Positions 46,050 through 56,757 of a stretch of DNA of 64,000 nt are shown here, one piece after another. A program made the position numbers and the translations under genes. The stretch's first letter is position 1. Every line of letters begins with the position of its first letter. Location: contig CM045767.1 in the NCBI GenBank assembly GCA_025200525.1, positions 115,752,021-115,816,020 on the forward strand. The letters run 5' to 3'. This stretch comes from Camellia lanceoleosa. Its lineage: Eukaryota; Streptophyta; Magnoliopsida; Ericales; Theaceae. The notes beneath the pieces were generated by a model that had not been told where the DNA came from, searched no databases, and worked only from the letters and a program-made list of their open reading frames with translations.

Positions 46050-47038
46050 CAAGGTTTTAAAAATCAGTTGCAGTAATGCGGTTGTGGTTGCGGGGTGTAA
46101 AGACCGTAGCGTAACGGTTGTGCTAACAGGAATTGTGAATTTTTTTATTTTTCACACACTTTGAAAAAAAAACTTACTTGATATGCATATTTTTGTTTCA
46201 AAATCATATTTGTTGGGGTTTAAAATAGATTTTGATAAACTTTTGTTAGTTTTTAAGTATGATCTAATATATTTCATATTCTTAAATCACTATAAAATGA
46301 GTTTTTTACATTTTATTTCAATAGTTAATGACTTTACATGTCATAAATTCATATTGTACCTCTTATTTTTAGGGATACTTACGTGTGGATTTTAATAAGT
46401 GGACTTATTGTCTAATAAGTTCTATGAAAAAAATTCGTCATAAAAAACGTCACTAATTGTAAGTTTTAGCGACAATTTATAAAAATCATGACAAAAAAAG
46501 TTACAAATTGTCAATTTTTAGTGACGTATGTAAAAAATTGTCACAACAAAAAAATTATTTTTACCGACAATTTTACCAAAATTTATTTTCAATAGGACTT
46601 CATGGGAATTAACTCCAACTATTAGGACATGTTGGTAGTTTACCCTTATTTTTATTTATTTTTTAAGAATAATTAATTTTAAATGTCTATAAAATTATTT
46701 TTGATCAATACTTGAACTAACTAAATAAGAAATGTTTACAATTATTAAATGAAATGATTATAAAAATAAAAATTGAGACATAAACAAAATTTATTTTTGA
46801 GGTTATGCAAAATGTGTATAATGTATATTTTTTAAGGTTTTTTTTTTTTGGAAAGTCATTCAAAATCTTGTAAATGTGTGTAACAGTAGCTGTGTAATTC
46901 TGATCAGTTACATTCTGGCCGTTACTTAATACTAAAACAACTATTACACGTGTGAATTTTCACCACACTGCAAAAGTAGATGCAATAAGTAATGTTACCG
47001 CCACAACCGTTACGTAACACCGCTTTTTTGAAACCTTG
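46050..47038. mobile_element. hAT-type element with perfect 8-bp target duplication
   Basis: Inverted ends CAAGGTTTTAAAAATCAG at 46050 and AAAAAAGCGG-type ...TTTGAAACCTTG ending 47038. The duplication AATGTAAC lies at 46042-46049 and 47039-47046. Subterminal GGTTGTGGTTGCGG and GTTACGTAACACCG motifs are shared between the ends. The inside is AT-rich with GTGACGTATG/ACGTCACTAA repeats. There is no transposase. Confidence 0.88.
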
Positions 47039-47046
47039 AATGTAAC

Positions 47047-47567
47047 CAAAAATCTCTCTATGTCTCTCTCTCTTTTCCCTTTGTCTCTCTCAACAGCTCT
47101 CCCTTCTTTGATTCTAACTCCGCCACCGCCACTAACCCGGCCATCGCCATCTTCTCTAACCAAGATTGACGACGGAGAGCCACAGACCTCCATAATCCTC
47201 GTAGCCATGACCTTTGACACCACCTACCTCCACTGTCTCATCGTCAATCTGGTGGAGAAGTCAAATCCAGGTGGAGAAGTCATATTTGATGATATTTCAG
47301 GCGATCTCACCAAACACGATCCTATCTCTTCTCCAAACCCATCTCTTAAACATTAAAAAAACAGAGACCCGCCCCTAATTTTCCTTCCATCTTCACAGGC
47401 ATCCAACAATGTTTGATATCACATCATCTATATATATCTCTGCTATACAACACTTTCATACCATCCATCTACTTCACGACACAAAATAGTTTTGTTTACA
47501 AACCTCTCTCTACTTATGATTTGCATATACTAAATTCTAAATCAATCTTCAAGAGAAAGAAGAAAAC
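47047..47567 (+). promoter_or_regulatory. Probable promoter/leader of the relic WIP-like gene
   Basis: A TATATATA box at 47429-47436 lies about 130 bp before the ATG at 47568, and the stretch between is C/A-rich like a plant 5' leader. Upstream, 47080-47240 is C-rich with an open frame on the + strand (47036-47356) that I do not recognise and would not call a gene. Confidence 0.35.
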
Positions 47568-47816
47568 ATGAGTTCAATTACCAAAGCTTGGGTTACAGTA
47601 GCAAACATGAGAGTTGTTGAGGCTTTGAAAGATCAGGGGTATGTCGGTAGATCTACACCATATTAGATTATTTTACCACCACACCAAGACCAATCTCAGA
47701 TCTTTCTCTTAGGAAATAACCTGTCTTCATCATCTTTGGCCAAGCTTGCGATCACGGTGATGAGGGAAGAAAAGGCAAACAAGCAGCAATTGGAGGAGTT
47801 TATGAAAAAAGTGTGA
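47568..47816 (+). pseudogene. Wound-responsive family (DUF3774/WIP-like) pseudogene
   Basis: Starting at ATG 47568 the peptide MSSITKAWVTVANMRVVEAL KDQG matches the conserved N-terminus of small plant wound-responsive proteins (usually about 85-95 residues, starting MSS..AW..A...G.VEALKDQG). A TAG at 47664-47666 stops it. The middle block HTKTNLRSFS is found in another frame, and LSSSSLAKLAITVMREEKA resumes in the first frame to a TGA at 47814-47816. Two compensating indels and a stop are therefore needed to explain it, and the usual C-terminal YLSCWGP is absent. The family's function is poorly known; expression after wounding is reported for some members. This copy is non-functional. Confidence 0.62.
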
Positions 47817-48584
47817 GAGAAGTTGGCGCAAACTTCTTCTCCTTCTTTCATCTACTTCACCGTGAAGAAAGAAAGGACTCGAAGGCCCAAGATGGAAGAT
47901 CCTAGAATCTCTAGAAGCTGTTGTAAGGAACCATCATCTTGAGTTCAACCTTTGAAGGTCAAATAATGGAAGCTACGATGAAGCTTCTTGTGAGGAGGTG
48001 ATTTTGGTGTCACTGCATACGTCTCTCGTCATCATCAGAAACCTATAAATGGAGAGGTAAGGAATTTTATTTTGGTATGACAAACATCAAATTGTAGAGA
48101 GTAGTGAGGAATTGAGTGATTGTAAATTTTCTCCAAATTTAGTGAAATTAAGCTGTCTTTGTGAAATAGGCAATTGCCCAACCATGTAAATCTCGTTGAG
48201 TTTGTCTTGTGTATTCATATCTGATGGCCTCTGGCACAATAATTGCCAGAAAAGGTAGCTTTGGAGGTAGATCTGATCTAGAGGAGTTCGAAGAAGTCGA
48301 GTCGTCGAAGCTGGAGAGCTTTGGAGGTGAGGGGATTGAAATGGTACGTATCAGGGTTTTAGGGACTGAGTTACTACCATGTCATCGAGCGAGGTAATTG
48401 AGTTGGGTCGAGTTATAAATCAGATGTTATGATTCGATCTCCATCACAATTATCAAACTTCGAGTTTGATTTTCATCAAAAATTTGGAAATTAATGGACT
48501 TTTGTCAAGAAAAAAGGGATTACACTGTTTTTTAAGCTTTCGAGAGGCCAAGGCTGTAATGTTTCACTACTAACTCTTGATATG

Positions 48585-48625
<41 letters not shown>

Positions 48626-49752
48626 ATATGTGTGTGTGTGTGTGTTGATCTGTCATTTGTTTTCTCTGTTTTCTGGTTTTGTACTCAATAAATAGGTTAA
48701 AAAAACATATGCTTCAGAAATTTCAACAGATATCAAAAATAAGCTTGGTGAATTGGACAAATAAAATTTGTACAAATAAAAATATTGAACAGATAAAATT
48801 TGGATAGATAAAAATTAGGACAAGAATTTCAACAGATAGAAATTCACACAGATAAAATTTCAACATATAGAATTAAATTTTTAACAGATAGATGTGAATA
48901 AAAATTGAAAAGGTAAAACTAGAAACAAAATATCCTAAAAAATGACAAAATGTACATCTTATCACAATATTTCACAAAAGAGTGTACTTCTCAAAAAAAA
49001 TAAAATAAAATAAAAAAAACCTCAATGGACCTCATGCCTTGGACTCTTCTTAAATTGGACTTTTCATCAATTAATCCTTTTTTTATAATATTTAAATTAA
49101 GTGCATCTAAAAAAATAAAATATTTAATTAAAATAAGAATATTTTTATGAAAAATATAAATTAATTAAAAAATTAAAAACTAAAAAAAAAAATATATTTG
49201 TGGAAACTAACCAAACCGAGTCGCAAGATTCTACATCATATGATGATAATGTTGATCAACCATATAATTCTACAAAAACAAGAACAAAAATTATGAGACT
49301 GCTAAATCAAAAAGGCTTGAATTGATTGCAGAGAAAATAAAAAATGGAACACTCTCGAAGAAGTGAGGAAGAGAACAAAGTGTTTTTTTTGACTTCTTTA
49401 ATGATTTCTTAACTTTTAAAGTAAAATACACACTTTCTAAACAAGGTTCTCTGATTGGCAACCATCGTATTTAGGCCCAGTTTGATATTCAACTAAAAAA
49501 ATTACTAAAGCACATTGGAACAGTGATTGTGTTTAGGGTCTCTGAACTTACTAAAAACTTAGAGATGATATTATTGTATTTGGTTGGAAAATTTGTAAAA
49601 GAATTTAAAAAATGAAAAAAAAAATTGTAAAATTATATAAAATGTAAGTATACTTGATTCACATTTCATCTATTTTTTTCTTTCCCTTTTCCTTTCTAAA
49701 TTCTTTCCTAAATCCCCTAACAAAATACAGTGTTAATAAACTTAATAGTAAT
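47817..49752. other. Intergenic interval with microsatellite and short dispersed repeats
   Basis: No supported gene. 48586-48648 is a compound (TC)n(TA)n(TG)n microsatellite. 48740-48900 repeats ACAGATAAAATTT/ACAGATAGAAATT imperfectly. 49080-49200 and 49480-49640 look like decayed AT-rich MITEs. Confidence 0.45.
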
Positions 49753-49875
49753 GTTAGGGATCTCAAATGTTTTACCAATATTTTTATCAAATGTCTTACA
49801 TGGGTGTGGGATGTGTGTCCCACAATCATGTGAAACATTTGGTACAAATATTAATAAAACATTGAGATCTACAAT
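49753..49875. repeat. Foldback hairpin, ~58-bp imperfect arms
   Basis: The left arm (GGGATCTCAAATGTTTTACC, AATATTT, CAAATGTCTTACATG, GTGTGGGA) is the imperfect complement of the right arm (TCCCACAATCATGTGAAACA, AATATT, AAAACATTGAGATCTACA). The loop is only about 8 nt. The structure is compact and has no coding potential; it may be a tiny MITE or a small-RNA precursor. Confidence 0.65.
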
Positions 49876-49889
49876 TTTTTTAAACTTTG

Positions 49890-50185
49890 GTTTGACATAA
49901 CTTACAAAAGTTAAAAAGTCAAAATATTACTAAAAAAGTCAAAAAAGTCCATACTATTTGGGAGAAGCTTGTGGGAAAAGTCTAGAGGGCAAAATTATTA
50001 TTTTGTCCTTTGAATTCAATTACCCAACAGTCAAAAAGTCAACAAGGGTAGAATGGTCATTTTAATTTTATTATACATTTTTTCGTAAAAAATCAAAAAA
50101 TTATCCCAAATATACATATTTTTTTCCTATACTTTTTTAGTCAAAAAGTCAAAAAGTATATTTATATTATACATCCCAAACAATC
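49890..50185. mobile_element. Decayed MITE, AAAAAGTCAAAAAG family
   Basis: Begins TTTGGTTTGACATAACTTAC, repeats AAAAGTCAAAA four or more times, includes TTTTTTCGTAAAAAATCAAA and ends ACATCCCAAACAATC. Confidence 0.5.
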
Positions 50186-50200
50186 AATTAATATTGGTTG

Positions 50201-51438
50201 TGTTGGGCAATCTTCACTGTATTTAAAAGATTTAATTCTATTGTGTACAAAACAACAACTAGAATTTAAAGAAATAAAGAAAAGGAGAGAATTTGTTTGA
50301 TTACAAAAATCAAACTCGAAATAAAAAAAATAAATAAATAAAACAGATTTTATTTTGTTACAAAAACAAAATTAAAATCTGATTTAAACAAATAAATAAA
50401 ATAACAGAATAAAATTAAACAACTTACTTGGTTAATTTCTTTGAATAATTTTTCTGATCAAGTCCAGTGTTTAACTCTGTGTCCTTAAGACAGATTCGTC
50501 CTCTCACGGTGCTTTCAGAATTTGGACGTCTATCTCCCAGGATGAAATGATCTATCAACGAATAAATGCAAAGACTACAATTTATTCGCTCGTAATTACA
50601 CAATATGTTTACACTCTTTCTTTCAGAAATAAAATGCAGCAATATGGCAGAGATCTAAAGCAGAGGAATGAGTACGAAAATTTGAGTTAAAATCCAAATG
50701 GGAGGCTGGTCTATTTATAGATGTATAGGTGGCTCTTGGTTTTGAATTAAACAGGTACTGTACCCGTTCAATTTGAATTAAACAGATACAAACAGGTTAG
50801 GCACTGTTTGGTTTGAAATTCAAATCTGTTGGGTTCAAAAATGGGAAGGGCCCTGTTTGGATGAACAGTAAATCCAAAACAGTTTAATTTTTTGAAAGGA
50901 AGGGCCTGTTTGGATGAACAAGAACTAAATCCAGTTCATTTGAATCAAATTCAAATGTTTCTGCTCAAAAGATTAGTATTGGGCGAACAAGCCAACCTCA
51001 CACCACGCGCCAGCCCCCAGCCCCTCGGCCCGTGGCTGACACGTGGTGATTTTTGGGTCCAATGGGTCTAGCCCATTTTGCCCATAACCTCTCCCTCTAA
51101 AACACTTGGGTACCCCTTGAGGCACACCCCAAGTATCAAACCCATGCCTTATAAACTCTCTCAAAACCTCCCACCAAATCAATGTGGGACAAGCCTTATA
51201 CAAACCTTTAAGGAATTTCCACCAAAACTCCATTTCCATGGAGCATACTTTGGCTTCAATTTCCCATTCACTCGGTAATGGTTTTGAACAACCAAATATA
51301 CCACGTGAATCACAACGCGGCAAAGAACGCGTTACCACTTTGACCCGTGTAAATCGATGCACGGGGCCCACCTAAAAATTAGACCAAACTTAGGAAAAAA
51401 TTCTGATTTTACCCAAAATTTTATAACCATTTCCAACA
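50201..51438 (-). mobile_element. Solo LTR (1238 bp) with perfect 5-bp target duplication
   Basis: The + strand begins TGTTGGGCAATC and ends ...ATTTCCAACA, giving TG...CA termini with short inverted TGTTGG/CCAACA. GGTTG flanks it at 50196-50200 and 51439-51443. A TATA-box-like CTATAAATAGACC on the minus strand at about 50711-50724 gives the transcriptional direction. No internal region adjoins it, so the rest of the retrotransposon was removed by LTR-LTR recombination. The minus-strand 132-codon frame at 50973-51371 lies wholly inside the LTR. Confidence 0.85.
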
Positions 51439-51443
51439 GGTTG

Positions 51444-52009
51444 GACTCAGGGTTGTAGACCGTCACTATTGTGCAGTCATATGGATTTACTTTAGATTTT
51501 ATCTTGATAATTCATACCTTTAATTTTTGCTAGGAGAAAAAATAATTTTTTCACAAGTATAAATTAATCGAAAAGAAATAAAAATAATACTAAAAAATTA
51601 AATCAACGACACAAGAATTTTTATATAATTTTCTCAATATGAGGTACGTTCATGAGAGTATAGTCCAATTCCATTATCATTTAAGAGTTTACAAGCGAGA
51701 TATAAATGTATCACACCCACCCCCAAATTGATTTCAAATATTCACAAATAATTAAAAGAAAAAATCTCACCAAATAAATTAATAAATTGTCTTCAAAACA
51801 AAGTTGAAGAAGACAATCCAAGCTAAATATGTGACCCAAACAGTCCTTAGAAGCACACAGCAGAAGCACTAGATGGACCTCCGAAGCACACCACGTGAGA
51901 AAAAAAACTCACCCAAGCACTAGACCAACTCACAAATTGATTCATCAACCAAGTCTTCAAAAATGAGCACTATCCGAATAATCCCACCGAGAATAGATAT
52001 ATAATAATT
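51444..52009. other. AT-rich interval, possible decayed LTR
   Basis: ACGACACAAGAATTTTTATA followed by a CACCCACCCCC stretch resembles the U3/R portion of some copia LTRs, but no ends can be set. No gene. Confidence 0.3.
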
Positions 52010-52542
52010 TGTTGGTGATAATTACAAATAAAATATCAAAAAATATAAATAATAAAAATTATAATAATTACTGAAAGGGTTGATGCACGGGAAATTCTCT
52101 CTCTTTAAGGAGATTCAAGCCCTCTGCGATTAGGCAAAACCTCATACTGGTGCAGCAGAAAAAACCTTGACTTGTCACCCCAGGATATAACAGCCCAAAT
52201 AAGTCGTATGGTTCACCAATACTGCACAATTGGTTGAACTCAAAATTTCATCACATACACCCTTTATTTATTTGCCTGATAATCTCACACAAACATAATA
52301 AAACAACAAAAATTTCTTCTATATTCCAAGATAAGAGGTTAGCTCAATTTATAAGAGATGAAAGATTGGTGAACAAGTTTCTTGGAGGATTCTTGAAAGT
52401 TGCTTGGAGGATAAGTATAATAGAGGAAACTTGGTGAGAAAGTTCATTGGAGGAGACTTGGAGAGAAAGAAAAAAAAACTTAGAGGGAAAGAAAAAAAAA
52501 AAAAATCAAAACTATAACACATTATAATATTAAAATATTTTC
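52010..52542 (-). mobile_element. 3' LTR of the copia element (main part)
   Basis: Aligns along its whole length with 57661-58234, sharing GTGCAGCAGAAAAAACCTTG, AAGTCGTATGGTTCACCAAT and AACAAAAATTTCTTCTATAT. The missing outer five bases, TAACA, lie on the far side of the inserted solo LTR at 53125-53129. It contains TTTAAGGAGATTCAA at 52104-52118, the exact complement of the sequence next to the 5' LTR. Confidence 0.9.
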
Positions 52543-53119
52543 TGACATAGCCAGGCCCATAAGGGCTACAGCCCACGATGAACAACCCCGAGCCCATCAC
52601 TTAAGACCCATAACATAACTCGGCTGGTGAAGCCCAGACAGCTGGAGGCCAATTGAGCATGAAGGGCTAGTGACATTCGGACACGTGGCAGGTGCAGAAC
52701 AGGCCACGTCAGCAGACAAAGATCTGCAAAGTTATTGCTACAACACATCACTATTAATGCAACCCATCACAAAGATTATTTACGACAACACCTCCCGTTA
52801 ACAGCGCCTTTACCTCAGACAGGTAAGCTACAAGACAGCCAAGCGGAGGGGCACGCCGGAAGGGACAAAGATGAAATGATTACCAAAGGATATAAGCAAG
52901 CATCAAGACAAGGAGAAGGTTAAGCTTTTCTCTCTAATCCTCTCACGACTTCATCTCCTTTCCTACTTGCTAAGTTGCTCGTCGGAGGGTTCGCTGGGGG
53001 ATTACCCCGTTCCCCACTGAACTTGCTTGCAGGTCACCTAGTGGACTCCGCCATCCGGACGTGGACCCGAGGAACTTGGATCGGTCCTGCTCATCCACCG
53101 GGAACGAATTGTATCATCA
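52543..53119 (+). mobile_element. Solo LTR (577 bp, gypsy-like) nested in the copia 3' LTR
   Basis: Starts TGACATAGCCAGGCCC and ends GTATCATCA, with flanking TTTTC (52538-52542) and TCTTC (53120-53124), a 5-bp duplication with one change. It is far more GC-rich than the surrounding copia LTR and has a TATAAGCAAGC promoter-like site near 52890 followed by a C/T-rich leader and a GGTCACCTAGTGGACTCCG region, in the style of Ty3/gypsy LTRs. No internal region is present. Confidence 0.8.
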
Positions 53120-53129
53120 TCTTCTAACA

Positions 53130-53147
53130 TTCCCCCACCTATTTTAA
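53130..53147 (-). other. Polypurine tract of the copia element
   Basis: On the minus strand this reads as a purine-rich tract with AGGTGGGGGAA directly followed by TGTTA, the start of the 3' LTR. It primes plus-strand DNA synthesis and fixes the LTR boundary despite the nested insertion. Confidence 0.8.
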
Positions 53148-53599
53148 TATTATAGTTAACAAAATCTGAAATTATTAGGCAAAGAAGGATATTATGCATT
53201 ATGGTAGGTGTGCTCTGCATTGAATCTCCATTAGTGAAACAATAATATCTACTCCAGAGTCAATAGTATGCTCAGCATTGAATTATGACTGCTTAAGAGA
53301 AATAAATAATTATTGCACACATATAATATTCCAGGTGTTCACATAAGCTTTAATAGCTAGCACATTAGGGCCATGTGCGATCCGAGGATTCATGAGTGTG
53401 TTTAAGAATTAGCCCAAATCTCATAGGTAGAGGCCCCACTACCACACTCACATAGGTGAGTTCTATTTCTAACTATGACACCCCAGTCAATAAGAGCTAC
53501 AGAAATTCATTAAGAATTTTTTTTTTTTTTTAATAACTCAACCTCTACAACGTTACAGAATAAATACACTTACATCATAGGGATGGGTAAAAAGTAATT

Positions 53600-54477
53600 T
53601 AGTGCATTTCTCACGGCCATCATATGATCGTTTTTCTCAATGAACCCAGTTACAGGTTCTCTGGTCCATGGGTTGAGTATCCTCATTCATGGCTCTTGCT
53701 ATATTCAATGGGCTTCAACCCCATCCCATTCAATATATTTCAGACTCTATCTCTTGCTAAGGCCTTAGTTAATGGATCTGCAAGATTATCACCAGATTTA
53801 ATATAATCCACAATTATGATGCCCTTATTCATATAAGATATCACAGTACTGTGTTTTCTTCTGATAGATTTGGATTTACCGTTGTAATAATGGTTATTAA
53901 CTCGACCAATTGCTGCGGTGCTATCACAATGAATCAATATAGGTGGAATCGATTTTTCCCAACAAGAGATTTCATTTAACAAATCTCTCAACCAATATGC
54001 TTCTTCACTAGCTGTAGCTAAAGTAATAAGTTCAGCCTCCATTGTTGAATTAGCAATAATGGTTTGTTTTTTCGATTTCCAACTTATAACACCACCTTCC
54101 AATGTAAATAAGTAACCAGTAGTTGATAATGAATCACCTGACAAGGTATTCCAATTGGCATTAATGTAACCTTCAAGTACTGCAGGATACTTATTATAAA
54201 ACAAGCCATATTTTATGGTACCAGATAAATATTTTATAATCCGCTTAATGACTAGTTAGTGATCACTGCTAGGCTTGCTAGTAAACTTGCTAAGTACTCC
54301 AATTGCATAAGCAATGTCAGGTCTAGTACAGTCAGTCGCATAACACAAGCTACCAATCATACTAGCATATTCCTTTTGATTAATTACATCCTCACCATTG
54401 TCAACGGGAAATAAACGCACATGCGGATCAAAATGAGTAAGAACATGCTTACACTTATAAAAATTATATTTTCTCAA
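53600..54477 (-). pseudogene. Copia RNase H and end of reverse transcriptase (broken)
   Basis: Two open pieces: 54256-54477 with the connection-domain signature TRPDIAYAIGVLSKF and 53740-54204 with RNase H. In the latter, STMEAEL (E56), HCDSTAA (D94) and LADPLTK (D142) are kept, but the first catalytic region reads YINANW instead of the usual YSDADW, so the aspartates are replaced by asparagine, consistent with G-to-A changes. After a stop, NGMGLKPIEYS marks the usual C-terminus near 53690. Confidence 0.88.
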
Positions 54478-55370
54478 AATTTTCTCAATATAATGCGACT
54501 GATACCATAGGTTTTGGTAATTTTCATTCCCAAAATATAATTAGCCTCACCAAGATCTTTCATATCAAAATGGCTACTAAGCATATTTTTAGTTTCCACG
54601 ATGATATACAAATTAGAGCCAAATATAAGTAAATCATCCACATAGAGGCTAGTAATGACATTTTCTTCAGATTTATAGTAGATGCATTTATCACATTCAT
54701 TCATTTTATAGCCATTCTCAATCATGCAGGAATCAAATTTCACATGTCACTGTTTAGGGGCCTGTTTTAAGCTATATAGAGATTTAACTAGCTTGCACAC
54801 TTTGTTTTCTTGATCGAGTTCCACAAAATCCTCAAGTTGATCCATATAGATCTCTTCACCCAGGTTTTCATTTAAAAAGGTTGTTTTAACATACATTTGA
54901 TGAATTTTTAGATCATGAATTGCAACCATTGCAATTAATAATCTAATGGATGTAACTCTAGTAACCGGAGAAAATATATCAAAAAAGTCAAGATCTGCTT
55001 GTTATTTAAAACCTTTTGCAACAAGCCTTACTTTATATTTATCAATAGTTCTATCCGGTTTTAAGTTTTTTCTTCAAACTCATTTACAGTCAATAGTTTT
55101 TCAACCTGGTGGTAAATCTACTAATACCCAAGTTTTATTGGACAATAATGATTCCATCTCATCATTTACAGTCTCGTTCCAAAAAACAGAGTCAGGAGAT
55201 GCCAAAGCTTTTTGTAAAGTTAATGGAGTTTCCTCCACATTAAAAACATGATAATTAGGGCCAAAATCTTTTTCTAATCTGGCTCTTTTACTCCTTCTAG
55301 ATTCAAAAACTACAGTGTCTTGGTTTTGTAAAAGAGGAGTAGAGGAATCGGTTTCAGATAAAATATCTTC
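54474..55370 (-). pseudogene. Copia reverse transcriptase (broken)
   Basis: Pieces in several frames: a region upstream of RT with SRRSKRARLEKDFGP, then DKYKVRLVAKGFK, FSPVTRVTSIRLLIA and MVAIHDLKIHQM (in place of the usual Q.DVKTAFL motif start), MYVKTTFLNENLGEEIYM, LYSLKQAPKQ and finally the catalytic SLYVDDLLIFGS with YVDD at 54633-54644. At least four stops or frameshifts separate them. Confidence 0.88.
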
Positions 55371-55595
55371 TTAATAATTTTGACCCCCACTATTTTTAGA
55401 TTTAAAAGGAAATTCTTCTTCATGAAAAATTGCATCACCTGATTCAAAAATTATTTTGTTTTCAATATCAAAAATTCTATAGGATGTACTATTTGTTGCA
55501 TATCCAAGAAAAGCACAAGTGGCAGCTTTCACACCTAATTTAGGTCTTTTAGGGTCTACAAATCTAACAAAAGCTAGACAATCCCAAACTCTCAA
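55371..55595 (-). pseudogene. Copia integrase C-terminal part (frameshifted)
   Basis: Residues VWDCLAFVRFVDPKRPKLG, FLGYATNSTSYRIFDIEN and IFHEEEFPF are the conserved copia segment after the integrase core. A stop and frame change separates it from the main integrase ORF ending at 55630. Confidence 0.85.
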
Positions 55596-55629
55596 ATATT
55601 CCTAATTTGGCTTATACCCTTTCCATAAC

Positions 55630-56757
55630 TCAAAAGATATAACTTTTATTTTTTTTATGTGGCACTCTATTCATAACATAACATGTAGTTAAAATTGCTT
55701 CTCTCCACAAATTTGAAGAAGCATCTGTTTCAATTAGCATAGCATTTGTTAAATCAGTTAAAGTTCTATTTTTCCTTTCTGCTACACCATTTGATGCAAG
55801 TGAATATGATAGAGTAGTTTCATGGATTATTTCCAAAGACTGAGCGAACGTGTTGAATCCAAAAGATTCATACTCACGGCCTCTGTCACTTTTATATCTT
55901 TTAATCTTTTTACTAAATTGAATTTCAACTTTAAGAAGGAATTCTTTAAATTTTTCAAAAGTATCACTTTTATTTTTCAACAAGTATACATAAGTGTATT
56001 TTGAAAAATCATAAATAAAAGTGATAAAATATCTATTTTCACCACGTGTTAAAATTCCTTCAAATTCACATAAATCAGTGTGAATTAATTCTAACAATTC
56101 AATATTTCTCACCACACTTTTATGAGGCATTTTAATTATTTTTGCTTGACTGCAAACTTCACATTTCTCAAAATTATTTGTTAGTCTGGGAATTAATCCT
56201 AAACTACTCATGATTCCCACATATCGGCTATTAATATGACACAGACGAACATGCCAAAAATTCATAGAAGACAACATGTAAATAGAAACATGTGCTTTCT
56301 TATTCTCAACATTTAATTTAAATATTCCATCACAGGCATACCCTTTCTCCACAAATATGCCTTTTTTAATGATTACATATTGGTCAGATTCAATAGTCTG
56401 CTTGAAACCAACTTTGTTAAGCAAATAACTCGACATCAAATTTTTCCTCATAGACGGTGTGTACAACACATCTTTTAGAACAAGCACACGTTCAGAGGTA
56501 AATTTCAGCTCAACATCCCTACACCTGAACACCTTGGTTAAACTGGAGTCACCAAGCATAACAGTTATCTCTTCATTAAAATGAGTAAAATCTTTGAACC
56601 AATTTTTATCATAGCAGACATGCCTATTGGCACCAGAGTCTGCACACCACCCTTCCACAGATTGAACCATAAAAATATCTGTAATCATAGTTACAAATAG
56701 TTCCTCGATAACATTAGCCTGTGGTCGAGACTGTTGTTTCCGAAATTTGAAAGTTCA
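55630..56757 (-). pseudogene. Copia zinc knuckle, protease, GAG-pre-integrase and integrase core
   Basis: The frame is open from a TGA at 56755-56757, which interrupts the nucleocapsid zinc knuckle CFVCGKSGHIA. In the 352-codon ORF from 56688, protease has CADSGANRH with catalytic D17; the integrase zinc finger has H146, H151, C176 and C179; the core has the D,D(35)E triad D205 (HTDLC), D268 (KSDRG) and E304 (NGVAERKNR). All catalytic residues are present, so this is the best-kept part of the element. The frame ends at 55630 and continues shifted. Confidence 0.92.

Noticed and set aside
47036..47356. 106-codon + frame with proline-rich N-terminus
   Set aside because: Starts inside the hAT end and target duplication and has no recognised domain; more likely the C-rich leader region upstream of the WIP-like relic.
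50973..51371. 132-codon minus-strand frame
   Set aside because: Lies wholly in the U3-like part of a solo LTR with exact target duplication; no domain recognised.
54946..55251. 101-codon + strand frame and other + frames within 54-58 kb
   Set aside because: Antisense shadows of the copia pol and gag pseudogenes.
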